The translations under genes were made by a program, and so were the position numbers. From assembly GCA_024276825.1 (NCBI GenBank), contig JAJRWI010000007.1:1-64000 (forward strand): a DNA stretch of 64,000 bases, given 5' to 3'. Shown piece by piece: positions 8,356 through 17,234 of this stretch; position 1 is the stretch's first letter; the number at the start of each line of letters is the position of its first letter. This DNA is from an archaeon (GTDB taxonomy: Archaea > Asgardarchaeota > Thorarchaeia > Thorarchaeales > Thorarchaeaceae). The notes beneath the pieces were generated by a model. That model had not been told where the DNA came from. It saw only the letters and a list, made by a program, of their open reading frames with translations, and did not search any database.

Positions 8356-9363
8356 GTGAGGATGATGAGCGCATTGAAGATTTTACATATTTCGCATGCG
8401 GGGCTACCTGATGTTCGTGTGGAAAAAACTGCATTGACAATGAAGAAGCGAGGACATCATGTGGTCTTTCTGGGAGGCCAGCCAATCAATGGTCAACATC
8501 TGAATGTTTTCGATGAAACATATTACTTGCCATTAGGCAATTCTCTGCAAATTGTTTTTGATCCGCGTGTGAAAAGACGCTGGATTAAGAAAATTCGTGA
8601 GATAAATCCAGATTTTGTACATGCTCATAACTGTATTGTTGCACATTTTTTGATTGACGAGGATTTTCCTGTGATCTTTAATGATCATGAATTGATGAGT
8701 AAACAGACCTCCAAGTTTGAGATCCGTTCAATGACAAGACGGATGGCTGTCAAACCTCTAGTCAGGTCTTTTGCCAAATGGGAACATGAACTTGCAGAAC
8801 GATTTCCTGTCATCACTGTTCATCCAAATATGACAAAGGAATATCAAGGAATTACTAGATATGTAGCGACCGTTCCGAATGTTCCTACATATTCACAAGT
8901 TGAGGGTCTTGAGGAGAAACCCGAGAGACATGGGAATGTATATGTGGGCGGCGATTTTAGCCTGCCAAAGTTCATCCCCTACAGAAACTTGGAAGGTCTA
9001 AAAGAGTTGATTGATTTTGATATAATAACAGGGATTCCTCATCGGGAGATGCTACAACGCCTGATGAAATACGAAGTAGGTCTCACTGCTTGGCGCCCAC
9101 ACCCCTTTCATAAATACACAGATCCAAATCGAAACTATGAGTACTTCCATGGTGGTCTCCCGGTCCTTACAAACCACATAATCAAAACTGCCCTTTTTAT
9201 TGACTTGCCGTATGTTTTTGCATTCAATAAATATTCTGAGATACCGCAGATAATTGCAGATATGAAGAATGTTGATCACTCTTCAATTCGAAGATTTGCA
9301 CTGAACAATTTTATCTGGGAGAAACACGAAAATAAGATTGTAGATGCATACAATAAGATATGA
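8356..9363 (+). CDS. Glycosyltransferase family 4-like protein
   Basis: A protein of 335 residues beginning KILHISHAGLPDVRVEK, with GHHVVFLGG and DFVHAHN shortly after. This is the usual acceptor-domain pattern of GT4-like enzymes (GxPxVRVEK, VHAHN). The second half has NVYVGGDFS, TAWRPHPFHKYTDPNR and NYEYFHGGLPVL, resembling the donor-binding region where E/K residues contact the nucleotide sugar. It presumably adds one sugar in the surface glycan made by this locus; donor and acceptor are unknown. The open frame begins at GTG 8356, but ATG 8362 or 8365 is equally plausible. Confidence 0.7.
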   Translation: MRMMSALKILHISHAGLPDVRVEKTALTMKKRGHHVVFLGGQPINGQHLNVFDETYYLPLGNSLQIVFDPRVKRRWIKKIREINPDFVHAHNCIVAHFLIDEDFPVIFNDHELMSKQTSKFEIRSMTRRMAVKPLVRSFAKWEHELAERFPVITVHPNMTKEYQGITRYVATVPNVPTYSQVEGLEEKPERHGNVYVGGDFSLPKFIPYRNLEGLKELIDFDIITGIPHREMLQRLMKYEVGLTAWRPHPFHKYTDPNRNYEYFHGGLPVLTNHIIKTALFIDLPYVFAFNKYSEIPQIIADMKNVDHSSIRRFALNNFIWEKHENKIVDAYNKI

Positions 9364-9604
9364 GTCATTCTGTACTTCATAATAGAAAGGAAACTTGCCA
9401 TTCCATTTATGGAAGCCAATTAGCTCTATTGACCCAAGGTTGACATTATTCCAATTCGGATCTAAGCACATTTGATATTGGGAAACAAGAAATGAGTCAT
9501 AGGAAATAATTCGCTTACAATATGTACTTTTACAGTTCAATTGCATCATCAAAGTAACATCTGGTTTCGAATTATAATTGGATGAACTTTCATCCGTCCG
9601 AATT
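9364..9604. other. Intergenic, no convincing gene
   Basis: These 241 bases separate the convergent glycosyltransferase and NeuA-PseG genes. They are AT-rich. An antisense open frame (9283-9552, minus, 89 codons) spans the area and overlaps the glycosyltransferase end. It contains a segment, NWNNVNLGSIELIGFHKW, that looks almost protein-like, so a degraded gene fragment cannot be excluded. Confidence 0.3.
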
Positions 9605-11281
9605 TTATAACATTCGAGTTATTCCTTTCATTCTAGCTTTTCTCTCAATTAGACCAATTATCCTAAAGAGACCCATGCCATCAACAAGCTTGCTACCCCT
9701 TTCGGACATGGTTGTTCTAAGTGAAGGGCGTTCTATCAGCTTTTCAATTACACTTACAAGGCGATTCATAGTGTCATCTTTTGAGAATAACCCCAGATTG
9801 ATCACACCATCTCGTGAGGTTATGTGTCTATGTCTCATCTCTCGCTGGTTTTGACAAATAACAATACAAGGGGTCCCGCAGGCAGCTGCCTCGAACACGG
9901 TTCTCCCGCCAGATGTTATCGCAATGTCAGCCTCGTGCAAATGTTTTGCCATATTTGTTGAACCATCAATCAACTCTGCATTATCAAGTTGAGAGTCAAG
10001 TTTCTTTATTTTTGCCCTACTATGTTTATAGCCAGGACCAATGATTATTCTGAATTGTATATCTGGAAACTGCTTTGGTAAAACATTCATACAGTGGTGG
10101 GCTATATTGTTTGGATCGCTACCGCCAAAAGTAGCAGTAATCAGTTCCACTTTCTCCTTGATAATATGGCGTTCTAAAAAGAGAAATTCTTCTCTCAGGA
10201 TTGCATAGGCAGCACCACCATAATGAGATGGATCAATGGAGAAATCATCATACAGGGCATTGAATACGAGATCTGCAAAAAACCTTCCCGGACCGAGATC
10301 CTCAAAATTCACAACAAGACGAGTATGATTGGACAGTTCTCTCATATATTCTTCAGATGTGTCAAGAATGTCATTAACGACTATGGAAGGGCTTTCTCTC
10401 AAAATGATAGATAACGGATCATCAGTCAAGTAATACTTGAATCCAACTGTTGCAATTCTATCCTTGAGGTTTTGATCATAGTCCGAGCATACTAAGACAA
10501 TATCGTTGTAGTATAATCGATTTGCCAAAGTCATCGCTCGATAATAATGACCAAAACCCAATTCAGCATTTGCCTTGAAATGAAATAGAATCTTTACGTT
10601 TCTTAGAATGATATCGCTGAGTCTTAACTCCCAAAAGTTGTTAATGTCGATGGACTCCCTATCACTCATCACATATAATTTGACATTACTGCCAATAGTT
10701 GTTTCATCCGTAATCACTTCAGGTCGTGTGACAAAAATTGCCCCATTTTCTTTAAACCGGGGTTTCATGTATTGTCTATTAAGGCGCTCATTTTGAAGTG
10801 GCTTGGCAAATCCTGTTTCATCAAGTTCCCATCCAAGACTCCGGTCTTCTTGAACTGAGATCACTGTGTCTGCATTACTCTCAAAGAACAATTGAACTGC
10901 TTCATCAATGTGATTTGATGTCCGTAGCGGAGAGGTGGGTTCTAGAATGACCAAGGTTGTAATGTCCCATCCATTCTTCCCGCACCATTGAACAAAGTGG
11001 TTCATTACAGCTGCAAGAGAGGTCTTATCATCGGATAATTCAGCGGGTCTGATGAAAGGAATCTCTGCGCCAGCTTGTTCAGCCACTCTTGCTATGAGTT
11101 GGGAGTCGGTAGAAACGACCACCCTGTCAATCATCTTTGCCCTTTTTGCTGCTTCTATTGTGTGTACAATCAGAGGTCTGAACCCAATTTCTCTCAGATT
11201 CTTAAGAGGGACACCTTTGGAGCCACCTCTTGCGGGAATTATTGCAATAACACCACTGGGACATGATTGAGAAGCGTTCAT
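9605..11281 (-). CDS. Fusion of acylneuraminate cytidylyltransferase (NeuA) and PseG-like UDP-sugar hydrolase
   Basis: Two enzymes in one chain of 558 residues. Residues 10-225 are a CMP-nonulosonate synthetase: IIPARGGSKGVPLKNL (14-29), STDS (57-60), PTSPLR (115-120) and ESIDIN (209-214), where the Asp coordinates Mg. Residues about 228-540 are PseG-like: GFGHYYRAM (242-250) carries the catalytic His of the GxGHxxR motif, followed by FGGSDP (385-390) and ITSGGRTVFEAAACGTP (455-471). In the pseudaminic acid pathway PseG removes UDP before NeuB-type condensation, and the cytidylyltransferase acts after it. The fusion therefore ties steps on either side of NeuB, whose gene lies about 1.5 kb away. 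The dehydratase, aminotransferase and N-acetyltransferase of that pathway are not in the window. Confidence 0.85.
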   Translation of the reverse strand: MNASQSCPSGVIAIIPARGGSKGVPLKNLREIGFRPLIVHTIEAAKRAKMIDRVVVSTDSQLIARVAEQAGAEIPFIRPAELSDDKTSLAAVMNHFVQWCGKNGWDITTLVILEPTSPLRTSNHIDEAVQLFFESNADTVISVQEDRSLGWELDETGFAKPLQNERLNRQYMKPRFKENGAIFVTRPEVITDETTIGSNVKLYVMSDRESIDINNFWELRLSDIILRNVKILFHFKANAELGFGHYYRAMTLANRLYYNDIVLVCSDYDQNLKDRIATVGFKYYLTDDPLSIILRESPSIVVNDILDTSEEYMRELSNHTRLVVNFEDLGPGRFFADLVFNALYDDFSIDPSHYGGAAYAILREEFLFLERHIIKEKVELITATFGGSDPNNIAHHCMNVLPKQFPDIQFRIIIGPGYKHSRAKIKKLDSQLDNAELIDGSTNMAKHLHEADIAITSGGRTVFEAAACGTPCIVICQNQREMRHRHITSRDGVINLGLFSKDDTMNRLVSVIEKLIERPSLRTTMSERGSKLVDGMGLFRIIGLIERKARMKGITRML

Positions 11282-11488
11282 ATCAAGGGCCTCTAGCTAA
11301 TTCATAGTATTTGAAGATTAGCGCCAATAATGGCATCTGAGTCATAAACGCCGCGATTAAGTGTGATGACCGCATAGAGGGAATATTACTAAAAACTGTA
11401 AGCTCGTCAAAAACGATTCAAGCCAGAATCTTAGTAGAAATGAAAGAGTTCATTATGATTTGAAAGATGAACTATGCCTTCCCTTACA

Positions 11489-11497
11489 CTTAAATAA
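11489..11497 (+). promoter_or_regulatory. TATA box for the pyruvyltransferase-like gene
   Basis: CTTAAATAA at 11489-11497 lies about 55 bp before ATG 11550. This would give a leader of roughly 30 bases. Confidence 0.4.
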
Positions 11498-11549
11498 TTG
11501 ACGTGGAAATTCGCAAGTACAGTCCGACTCATTCCGAGTCCATTCATTC

Positions 11550-12728
11550 ATGGATGGCATTAATATGACTTGGTCATTCACCTTGGTAAGTGGCGCATTG
11601 AAAAACGTCGGCGACTTCTTAATAGTCAAAAAAGCAACTGAAGCTGTAGAGCGCTTTCTTCAACCCGATTCTTATATCACATTAAAGCGAACTGAGGATT
11701 TTGGTCCACATATTGACAAGATAAACGAAACAAATGCAATAATCATTTGTGGCGGCCCAGGGTATAAAAAATGGTTTTATCCAGCAGTCTATCCATTTCT
11801 CAAATACCTGGCCAAAATTCGGATTCCAATTATTCCTTTTGCATTAGGTTGGTCGGGATTGCCAAGATATCTGCCGGATCGATTTGTGTTCGCTCAGGAG
11901 TCAAAATCAGTAATTCACCACATCCATAAGAGAACCCCCTATTCAAGTGTGCGAGATGAGATCACACGAGAGATACTGATTCGTCATGGAGTACAAAATG
12001 TGATTAATACAGGATGTCCCACACTGTTCGATATTGATAAAATGAGAGGCAATGCTTCATTCAGAATTCCAGCAGAGATAACTTCCTTTGGAGTCAGTAT
12101 GGCACAGAACCCCGCACTGCATACACAGAATGTCAATCTTCTAAAGCAATTGAAAGGTTGCTTTCCAAAAGCTCGTCGTGTAGCATTCTTCCATCGCGGA
12201 GTGGGTGCTGATGAGTATACTACGCCTCAAGAAGGAAGACAATTGCAGCTCTTGGCAAAACGAGTTTCTGCTCTTGATTACGAAATAGTTGATCTTGCTT
12301 ATGATGCAGGGCGGTTGAGTATATACAATGAGATGGATTTCCATGTAGGTTATAGAGTACACGCTCACGCTTATTGCATCAGTCAAAGGATTCCTTCATT
12401 CTTGTTGTGGGAGGATGGACGAGGACAGGGTATGTCTTCTAATCTTGGATTGCCAGGTGTCCCTGCATTTAAGACAAGACTTATTGATCATCCACCCTGG
12501 CCCTCTCGCATCCAGAGATATGTGATGAAGGGTGTTTCTAAAATTGCCCCACTGAATGAACAACCAATTAATCATCATGCAGTTAAGGAAGTATTGAAAC
12601 TCATCAATGATGAAACAGACAACGGATTTCTAATGTTTAGCGCTGTTCCTCAACGGCTTAAGGAACTTTATTCGAATCTACAGTTCTTTTTCATACATAT
12701 CAAAGAATTCCTAATTGAATCTGAATGA
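11550..12728 (+). CDS. Polysaccharide pyruvyl transferase family protein
   Basis: A protein of 392 residues of the PF04230 type (CsaB/WcaK-like), which add ketal-linked pyruvate to surface polysaccharides. Supporting motifs are NVGDFLIV near the start, ICGGPGYKKW, SVRDEIT followed by GCPTLFD, and the C-terminal VGYRVHAHAYCISQRIPSFL plus EDGRGQGM. The characteristic RVHA block with its basic residues is intact. The N-terminal residues before TWSFTLVSG are uncertain: ATG 11550 and ATG 11565 are both possible. It sits between the NeuA-PseG fusion and NeuB on the opposite strand. In several bacteria proteins of this family act on the same glycans as nonulosonic acids. Substrate not known. Confidence 0.75.
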   Translation: MDGINMTWSFTLVSGALKNVGDFLIVKKATEAVERFLQPDSYITLKRTEDFGPHIDKINETNAIIICGGPGYKKWFYPAVYPFLKYLAKIRIPIIPFALGWSGLPRYLPDRFVFAQESKSVIHHIHKRTPYSSVRDEITREILIRHGVQNVINTGCPTLFDIDKMRGNASFRIPAEITSFGVSMAQNPALHTQNVNLLKQLKGCFPKARRVAFFHRGVGADEYTTPQEGRQLQLLAKRVSALDYEIVDLAYDAGRLSIYNEMDFHVGYRVHAHAYCISQRIPSFLLWEDGRGQGMSSNLGLPGVPAFKTRLIDHPPWPSRIQRYVMKGVSKIAPLNEQPINHHAVKEVLKLINDETDNGFLMFSAVPQRLKELYSNLQFFFIHIKEFLIESE

Positions 12729-12775
12729 AGGCGTTAATGATATCTCATCTAATCTATCCAGGGCATTTCGCAATT

Positions 12776-13846
12776 CTATATTATATCGTTCCATTCAATA
12801 AGATAGCCTGCTTTGATTGGACGCTTGGCTTTGAAACCAATTATTTTGTCCAAAAACATTGGATGAATTCCAGTTCCTGGTCTGAGCAAAATGAGATTCT
12901 CTTCGGTGAGTTCCTCTCCATCTTCGATATCTCTTGCTGCGGCTATTGATCTTCGGGCATTCATTCTTGCTGGCATTTCAACCTCAATGGGTTTCTTGAT
13001 ACGTTCGCCCAGAGCCTTTCGAGCCAAACGAACATTGTTAACAAGTATTCGCAATAGATGTTCATCAACAGAATGAAAATGATCATTGCCTTTGCGTGTG
13101 CGGTCAGTTGTGAAATGCTTCTCAATGACCGTGGCGCCCAAAGCAGCAGCAACAGTTGGTATTGTTACCGAGTCGTCGGGGATAACATGATCTGACCAGC
13201 CCACCTCGTATTTAGGAAATATCGCTCGCAGGAATTGGATCATTCTTAGATTCGAGTGTTCAGGGGGAGTAGGATAGGCTAGAATACAATGCAGCAGTAC
13301 AATGTCCGAGTTACCCTCGGACTCGATTATTCTAGTCGCTTCTTCAATCTCTCCAATAGTAGAAGCACCTGTTGATAGAAGTATGGGAACCCCTGTTCTT
13401 GCCACTTTCCTCAAAAGTGGAAAGTTAGTAATGTCGGCGGATGCTATTTTAAAGGCAGGAACACCCAATTCAACAAGAAGATCAACACTGTCTAAATCGA
13501 AAGGTGTTGACATGAAAATTATTCCAACTTCCTTGCACATTCGAGCAAGTTCGCGAGTTTCGGCATGGTAGAACTTGTTGGAACGCTTGAAGAACTCGTA
13601 TTGGGTTTCTTCAGGATTGTCATCATCCCAATATTTTGGAGAATGTACTGCGACTATCTTACTTGCCTTATATGTCTGAAACTTGACAGCATCCGCACCT
13701 GCCCGCTTTGCTGCTTCAATCAGCTCTCTAGCATAATCCATGTCATTATCATAGTTGACGCCGATCTCTGCAATGACAAATGGATCCTCATCCAATCCAA
13801 TCTTTTTTCCCGCGATTCCAACAGGCATGCTTCTCATCCCGTTCAT
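12776..13846 (-). CDS. neuB: N-acetylneuraminate synthase family protein (NeuB) with SAF domain
   Basis: It condenses phosphoenolpyruvate with a ManNAc-type hexosamine to a nine-carbon nonulosonic acid. The TIM barrel carries IAEIGVNYDND (25-35), KFQTYK (55-60), STPFDLDSVDLL (113-124), KIASADI (133-139), LSTGAST (157-163), LHCILAYPTPPEHSNL (185-200) and GWSDH (216-220). The C-terminal antifreeze-like SAF domain covers about residues 297-356 (RRSIAAARDI, GIHPMFLDKIIG). Full-length for the family (356 residues). Whether the product is sialic, legionaminic or pseudaminic acid cannot be read off; the linked PseG-like domain favours a di-amino form. ATG 13828 (MPVGIAG) is an alternative start. The gene converges with the pyruvyltransferase gene 47 bp away. 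Confidence 0.9.
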   Translation of the reverse strand: MNGMRSMPVGIAGKKIGLDEDPFVIAEIGVNYDNDMDYARELIEAAKRAGADAVKFQTYKASKIVAVHSPKYWDDDNPEETQYEFFKRSNKFYHAETRELARMCKEVGIIFMSTPFDLDSVDLLVELGVPAFKIASADITNFPLLRKVARTGVPILLSTGASTIGEIEEATRIIESEGNSDIVLLHCILAYPTPPEHSNLRMIQFLRAIFPKYEVGWSDHVIPDDSVTIPTVAAALGATVIEKHFTTDRTRKGNDHFHSVDEHLLRILVNNVRLARKALGERIKKPIEVEMPARMNARRSIAAARDIEDGEELTEENLILLRPGTGIHPMFLDKIIGFKAKRPIKAGYLIEWNDII

Positions 13847-13929
13847 TAAAGAGTCCTATAGATAAGACCTACATTCAAGGCCCATTCAAATTGATATAAA
13901 ACTCCCGATTAGCCAGGCACTGTCTGACT

Positions 13930-15339
13930 CTAATTTGACATTTCATTCACCTTATCACAAATGAATGAAACAATATTCTGAATTCCATTAGGCTTGAAGA
14001 AAAAGTTCACATCAAATTCTTCCGCGAGCGTGCCTCTTCTGATCATTTTGACCAGGTCTTCAGGAGTCGAAACAACATGAACAACTTTCATCTCGATTAA
14101 TGGTTCAAAATATTCAATTCCAGGGGCATTTATCAAAAATGTGGAAAGACCGAATGACAAGCCCTCAAAGAGGGCTGTAGAGAATATTCCAACTTGAACC
14201 TTTGATTCCTTGAAAAGTTCGTAAAGATCCCTCTCAGTCCCTACAACTTCGATATTTGATTCTACAAGCCAAGGATAGAGTTTCTTCCAACGATCAGTTT
14301 CTAAGGGATGCAATTTGTATACCACTTTGAAATCGTTGGACAGAAGTCTGCTCAATTGAACTGCAAACTTGGAGATGAGCACCCCACTTCGTTCTTGTGA
14401 GATAAAGAGAATCTCGCGTTCATTTCTGCTACCGGCGCCAGAAGCTCTTTTGGATTCAAGATATGGAAATCCAGCACTAACAACATGTGATTTCGGAATG
14501 GGATAATTTACACTCTTTTTCCAATATTCACCAAAGGTCAAAATGAAGTCGGGAAATGTTGTTTTAGTCACACCATCAGGAAAGACATAGCCCGGATGAT
14601 ATGGACTTATTACGCCATGCTGAAGTTCAATAGTAGCGATTCCCAAGGTCTTTGCTGCGTCGATAAGGGCCTCTTTTCCATACGAACATATGAGAACTAG
14701 CACTTTTGGCTTGATCCATCTGAGCAATAATTTGTAAAGAATTGTAAAGGCCCGCCATCTATGAATGTTCTTTATCACCCTGTTCTTGAGCTTGACCCTG
14801 TAATCAAATCTCTTGTATATTGCGTCTTCGATTGTTTCAAGAAGCGAAATATCGCGTTTGGTGTATTCCACTTTTCCCACTCCCAAACGCATTAGAATGC
14901 TACCAAAGACTTTGATGAAATCAAAATATTTGAGTGATTGTGTGCGAGGAGGCTCTTTGTGCTTTCGCATCAAGTCATATTCAATGCACACAGAAGAACA
15001 ATGAAGTTTCTCTATAATAGGATCAACATAGATATCGCTCCAAAATCCATTAGGCATACGTATTCTTCGTGAGCTGCCGACAAAAAGAACATCTTTAGGT
15101 CTTGAGAGATATGGGTTTTTTCGGATATCAATTAGAGCTCGAATATAGAACTTGAGTTTCCCGCCCATCTGTCGAGAAGAACTCCGCTCTTTTCCTGATG
15201 ATTGCCTTTCAAAGAGAGATAGAAAGATCTGGGCTCGAATCCGTTCCCAAAACCGCACACCCGAGATTGTCTTGTTAAAAAGGTTGAGCTCTTGTTCCAT
15301 TTGAAGGAATTCTTTGAAGATAATCTTGACACCTTTCAT
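13930..15339 (-). CDS. Capsule/CDP-glycerol-transferase-like glycosyltransferase
   Basis: A protein of 469 residues. The second half has the pattern of capsule-type GT-B transferases: TIELQHGVISPYHPGY (compare HG motifs in CDP-glycerol glycerophosphotransferases and bacterial sialyl/KDO transferases), ILTFGEYWK, FISQERSG, YKLHPLE and FSTALFEGLSFGLSTFLI. The HP and (S/T)xxxEGLxFG elements are the usual CMP/CDP-binding features in these families. The N-terminal 150 residues are basic and poorly conserved, without clear transmembrane helices, so it is probably a peripheral enzyme. A CMP-nonulosonate donor made by NeuB and NeuA would suit it. That link is inference from neighbourhood and fold resemblance. 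Confidence 0.6.
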   Translation of the reverse strand: MKGVKIIFKEFLQMEQELNLFNKTISGVRFWERIRAQIFLSLFERQSSGKERSSSRQMGGKLKFYIRALIDIRKNPYLSRPKDVLFVGSSRRIRMPNGFWSDIYVDPIIEKLHCSSVCIEYDLMRKHKEPPRTQSLKYFDFIKVFGSILMRLGVGKVEYTKRDISLLETIEDAIYKRFDYRVKLKNRVIKNIHRWRAFTILYKLLLRWIKPKVLVLICSYGKEALIDAAKTLGIATIELQHGVISPYHPGYVFPDGVTKTTFPDFILTFGEYWKKSVNYPIPKSHVVSAGFPYLESKRASGAGSRNEREILFISQERSGVLISKFAVQLSRLLSNDFKVVYKLHPLETDRWKKLYPWLVESNIEVVGTERDLYELFKESKVQVGIFSTALFEGLSFGLSTFLINAPGIEYFEPLIEMKVVHVVSTPEDLVKMIRRGTLAEEFDVNFFFKPNGIQNIVSFICDKVNEMSN

Positions 15340-15542
15340 GGGGTTCTCCTCGGTCTTCCTGATGTTATTGTCTATTGCTTATGCGTCATTGGGGGTCCTA
15401 ATAATATGTTTGCCATATAGAAAAGTATGATTGTCTTGCATTTCTTCAGTTAACAGTTGGATGTGGAATTTCTCATGATTTTATGGGACCAGTGCTTTGT
15501 AGCAATCCGCGATAAAGTTAAAACAAACTGTTAGGGGTGTTC

Positions 15543-16604
15543 ATGAAGAACCTTCTGGAGCGCAGGGACTTGCCAAAATCCAAGTGGATAATGAAGCAGT
15601 ATTGGAGAATGGGTCAAACTAGAGCCCTGTTAAGCCTAGCAATGGGCATGTTCACACTTGGAAAGTTGTACATAGACTATGTTCCAGGACTTTCAGAGTT
15701 TGGTGTTAGAGGTGCTCTGCTCCTGGGTGCAGGTCTCTTTCTGTTTTTCATGGGGCTTGGATGGTTATATGATGAGAAGGGCAAAATGTGGAGTCAGCAG
15801 GTACTTGTTGCTAGAGAGAGAGACCCCTTTCAATACGTTCCAAATTATAGAACTATTGCACTTGATTATCCATTCCTTTATGCCATCGTTAAGACATTCA
15901 GAAATATTTTTACAAAGTTGGACCTTCCACAGGATCGGCTAGCCGCATACGAAGCCTATCTTGCCGATTACTTCTCCAGACGAACTACACGCCATTCCAT
16001 TTTCAACGCGATGCCAAAGGCCAAGTCATTCTTACGGGAATATCCATTTGAGTCAATATCTGAGGGGACGAAAAAGGCAACAATTTCATCCCGATTAAAG
16101 AAGAGCTTTGAAACACACAAACTCAGACTGGCGTGGGTACAGGCGCTGACCGGAATGGCTCAAGATGCATTGGTTGTTGGAGCTTTATACATTACGGTGT
16201 TTATTCCTGCCACTCAGACAGATGACACTCTTCGTGTATTATATGGGTTTGTCCTGATTTCAATACCACTATATTTGGTTCTAGCTATAGCGGGATGGAT
16301 ATATGATAAACGGTTGAAGGTATGGCAGGCTGACATGACTGTTAAAATCGAGAGAAATCCATTCTCTTATGTGCCCGAGCCCAGATTTCATATCTTGGTC
16401 TATCCATTTCTATTTCCAGTCATTTTCACCCTTGAGGGCATTCTTAAGGCACGGGGAATTAGTAATCATAAGATCGAGCGGTGTATTGAATATCTGAGAG
16501 AGTATGCTAATTTGTCAGTAACTCGAGATGAAGATATGAAACGAGCGCGTATACTCAGAAAAGAGTTAGGTGCCATTTTTTCAACAAAGAAAACAGAGGG
16601 ATGA
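15543..16604 (+). CDS. Membrane protein with two copies of a conserved helical module (unrecognised family)
   Basis: I do not recognise this family. The chain (353 residues from ATG 15543) holds two similar halves. Each begins with a Trp-containing helix (YWRMGQTRALLSL; WVQALTGMAQDAL), has two hydrophobic helices, then a G-W-[LI]-Y-D motif, a Trp about nine residues later, and an [ED]RxPF-x-YVP motif (RERDPFQYVP; IERNPFSYVP). A soluble helical stretch of about 70 residues follows. A third copy is the next gene, which overlaps by ATGA. The pattern indicates duplication of a two-helix membrane unit. I prefer ATG 15543, five bases after an AGGGGTG ribosome site, over GTG 15537. The genes sit between glycosyltransferase and sugar-dehydrogenase genes, but nothing shows a glycan role. 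Confidence 0.65.
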   Translation: MKNLLERRDLPKSKWIMKQYWRMGQTRALLSLAMGMFTLGKLYIDYVPGLSEFGVRGALLLGAGLFLFFMGLGWLYDEKGKMWSQQVLVARERDPFQYVPNYRTIALDYPFLYAIVKTFRNIFTKLDLPQDRLAAYEAYLADYFSRRTTRHSIFNAMPKAKSFLREYPFESISEGTKKATISSRLKKSFETHKLRLAWVQALTGMAQDALVVGALYITVFIPATQTDDTLRVLYGFVLISIPLYLVLAIAGWIYDKRLKVWQADMTVKIERNPFSYVPEPRFHILVYPFLFPVIFTLEGILKARGISNHKIERCIEYLREYANLSVTRDEDMKRARILRKELGAIFSTKKTEG

Positions 16605-17116
16605 ATATGGGATTTCGAAAATGGCTAATGAAACAACAATGGCGGATTGTTCAAATTCGAGGCATATGGAGTCTAATGAATGCCGTTCTCCTTTTGGCTT
16701 ATGCATATTATGCAGTATTCCCGATATTCGCAGACATGGAGATGGTAGGTCCGTTCGCTTTTGCATTTATTCTCTTGATTATGTTTCTATTCATCGGGTA
16801 TCTTTATGATAGGGTCTTTGTCATGTGGGCGCCATCACAGGAAGTCAGTATGGAAAGGAATCCATTTCAATATGTACCAGGACCAAAGGATCAAATTTTC
16901 TGGCTTCCGATGTATTCGACAATTCTTGATTCGGTTGAGATGATTGCGAAAGAGCTTGAAGCTGATACAACTGCTATAAGAGATGCTAAGGAATACTTCG
17001 CTCAGATTCAGAATTTATCCCCACTCAGAAAAGAAGATTTGAGTGAAGCAATTAGGCTTCGTGATGAGTTCATCAAGAAACATCCTTTCGAGAAGTCAAA
17101 GGCAAACAAATCATAG
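16601..17116 (+). CDS. Single-module paralogue of the preceding membrane protein
   Basis: A protein of 171 residues whose ATG overlaps the preceding stop (ATGA), so the two are translationally coupled. It repeats the same layout once: WRIVQIRGIWSL, two transmembrane helices (about residues 24-42 and 49-65), GYLYDRVFVMW, then MERNPFQYVPG (about 83-93) and a helical tail ending in a basic KKHPFEKSKANK segment. The tail pattern R-x-E-[FY]-x-K-[KR]-x-PFE recurs in the first module of the neighbour (LREYPFESIS). The two genes probably make subunits of one membrane complex with three modules. Function unknown. Confidence 0.65.
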   Translation: MNMGFRKWLMKQQWRIVQIRGIWSLMNAVLLLAYAYYAVFPIFADMEMVGPFAFAFILLIMFLFIGYLYDRVFVMWAPSQEVSMERNPFQYVPGPKDQIFWLPMYSTILDSVEMIAKELEADTTAIRDAKEYFAQIQNLSPLRKEDLSEAIRLRDEFIKKHPFEKSKANKS

Positions 17117-17184
17117 TGAAAGTGTCGATGAATCTATCTGATTGTCTGGTTAAAATTTCAAATGCAACATGTTGGCATGCGCAC

Positions 17185-17192
17185 CTTATAAA
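17185..17192 (+). promoter_or_regulatory. TATA box for the nucleotide-sugar dehydrogenase
   Basis: CTTATAAA at 17185-17192 is about 45-50 bp before ATG 17235, predicting transcription from about 17213 and a short leader. It also argues against the upstream in-frame ATG at 17169, which would lie before the promoter. Confidence 0.55.
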
Positions 17193-17234
17193 GAGTTAAA
17201 ACTAATCTGTATCCGAATTTACTGGGTTATTACA

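Noticed and set aside
9283..9552. Minus-strand open frame of 89 codons
   Set aside because: It overlaps the end of a convincing glycosyltransferase gene and has no recognisable domain. Only a short stretch looks protein-like, so it is not called as a gene.
12725..12949. Plus-strand open frame overlapping the NeuB C-terminus
   Set aside because: It starts inside the pyruvyltransferase stop and is antisense to the conserved SAF domain of NeuB.
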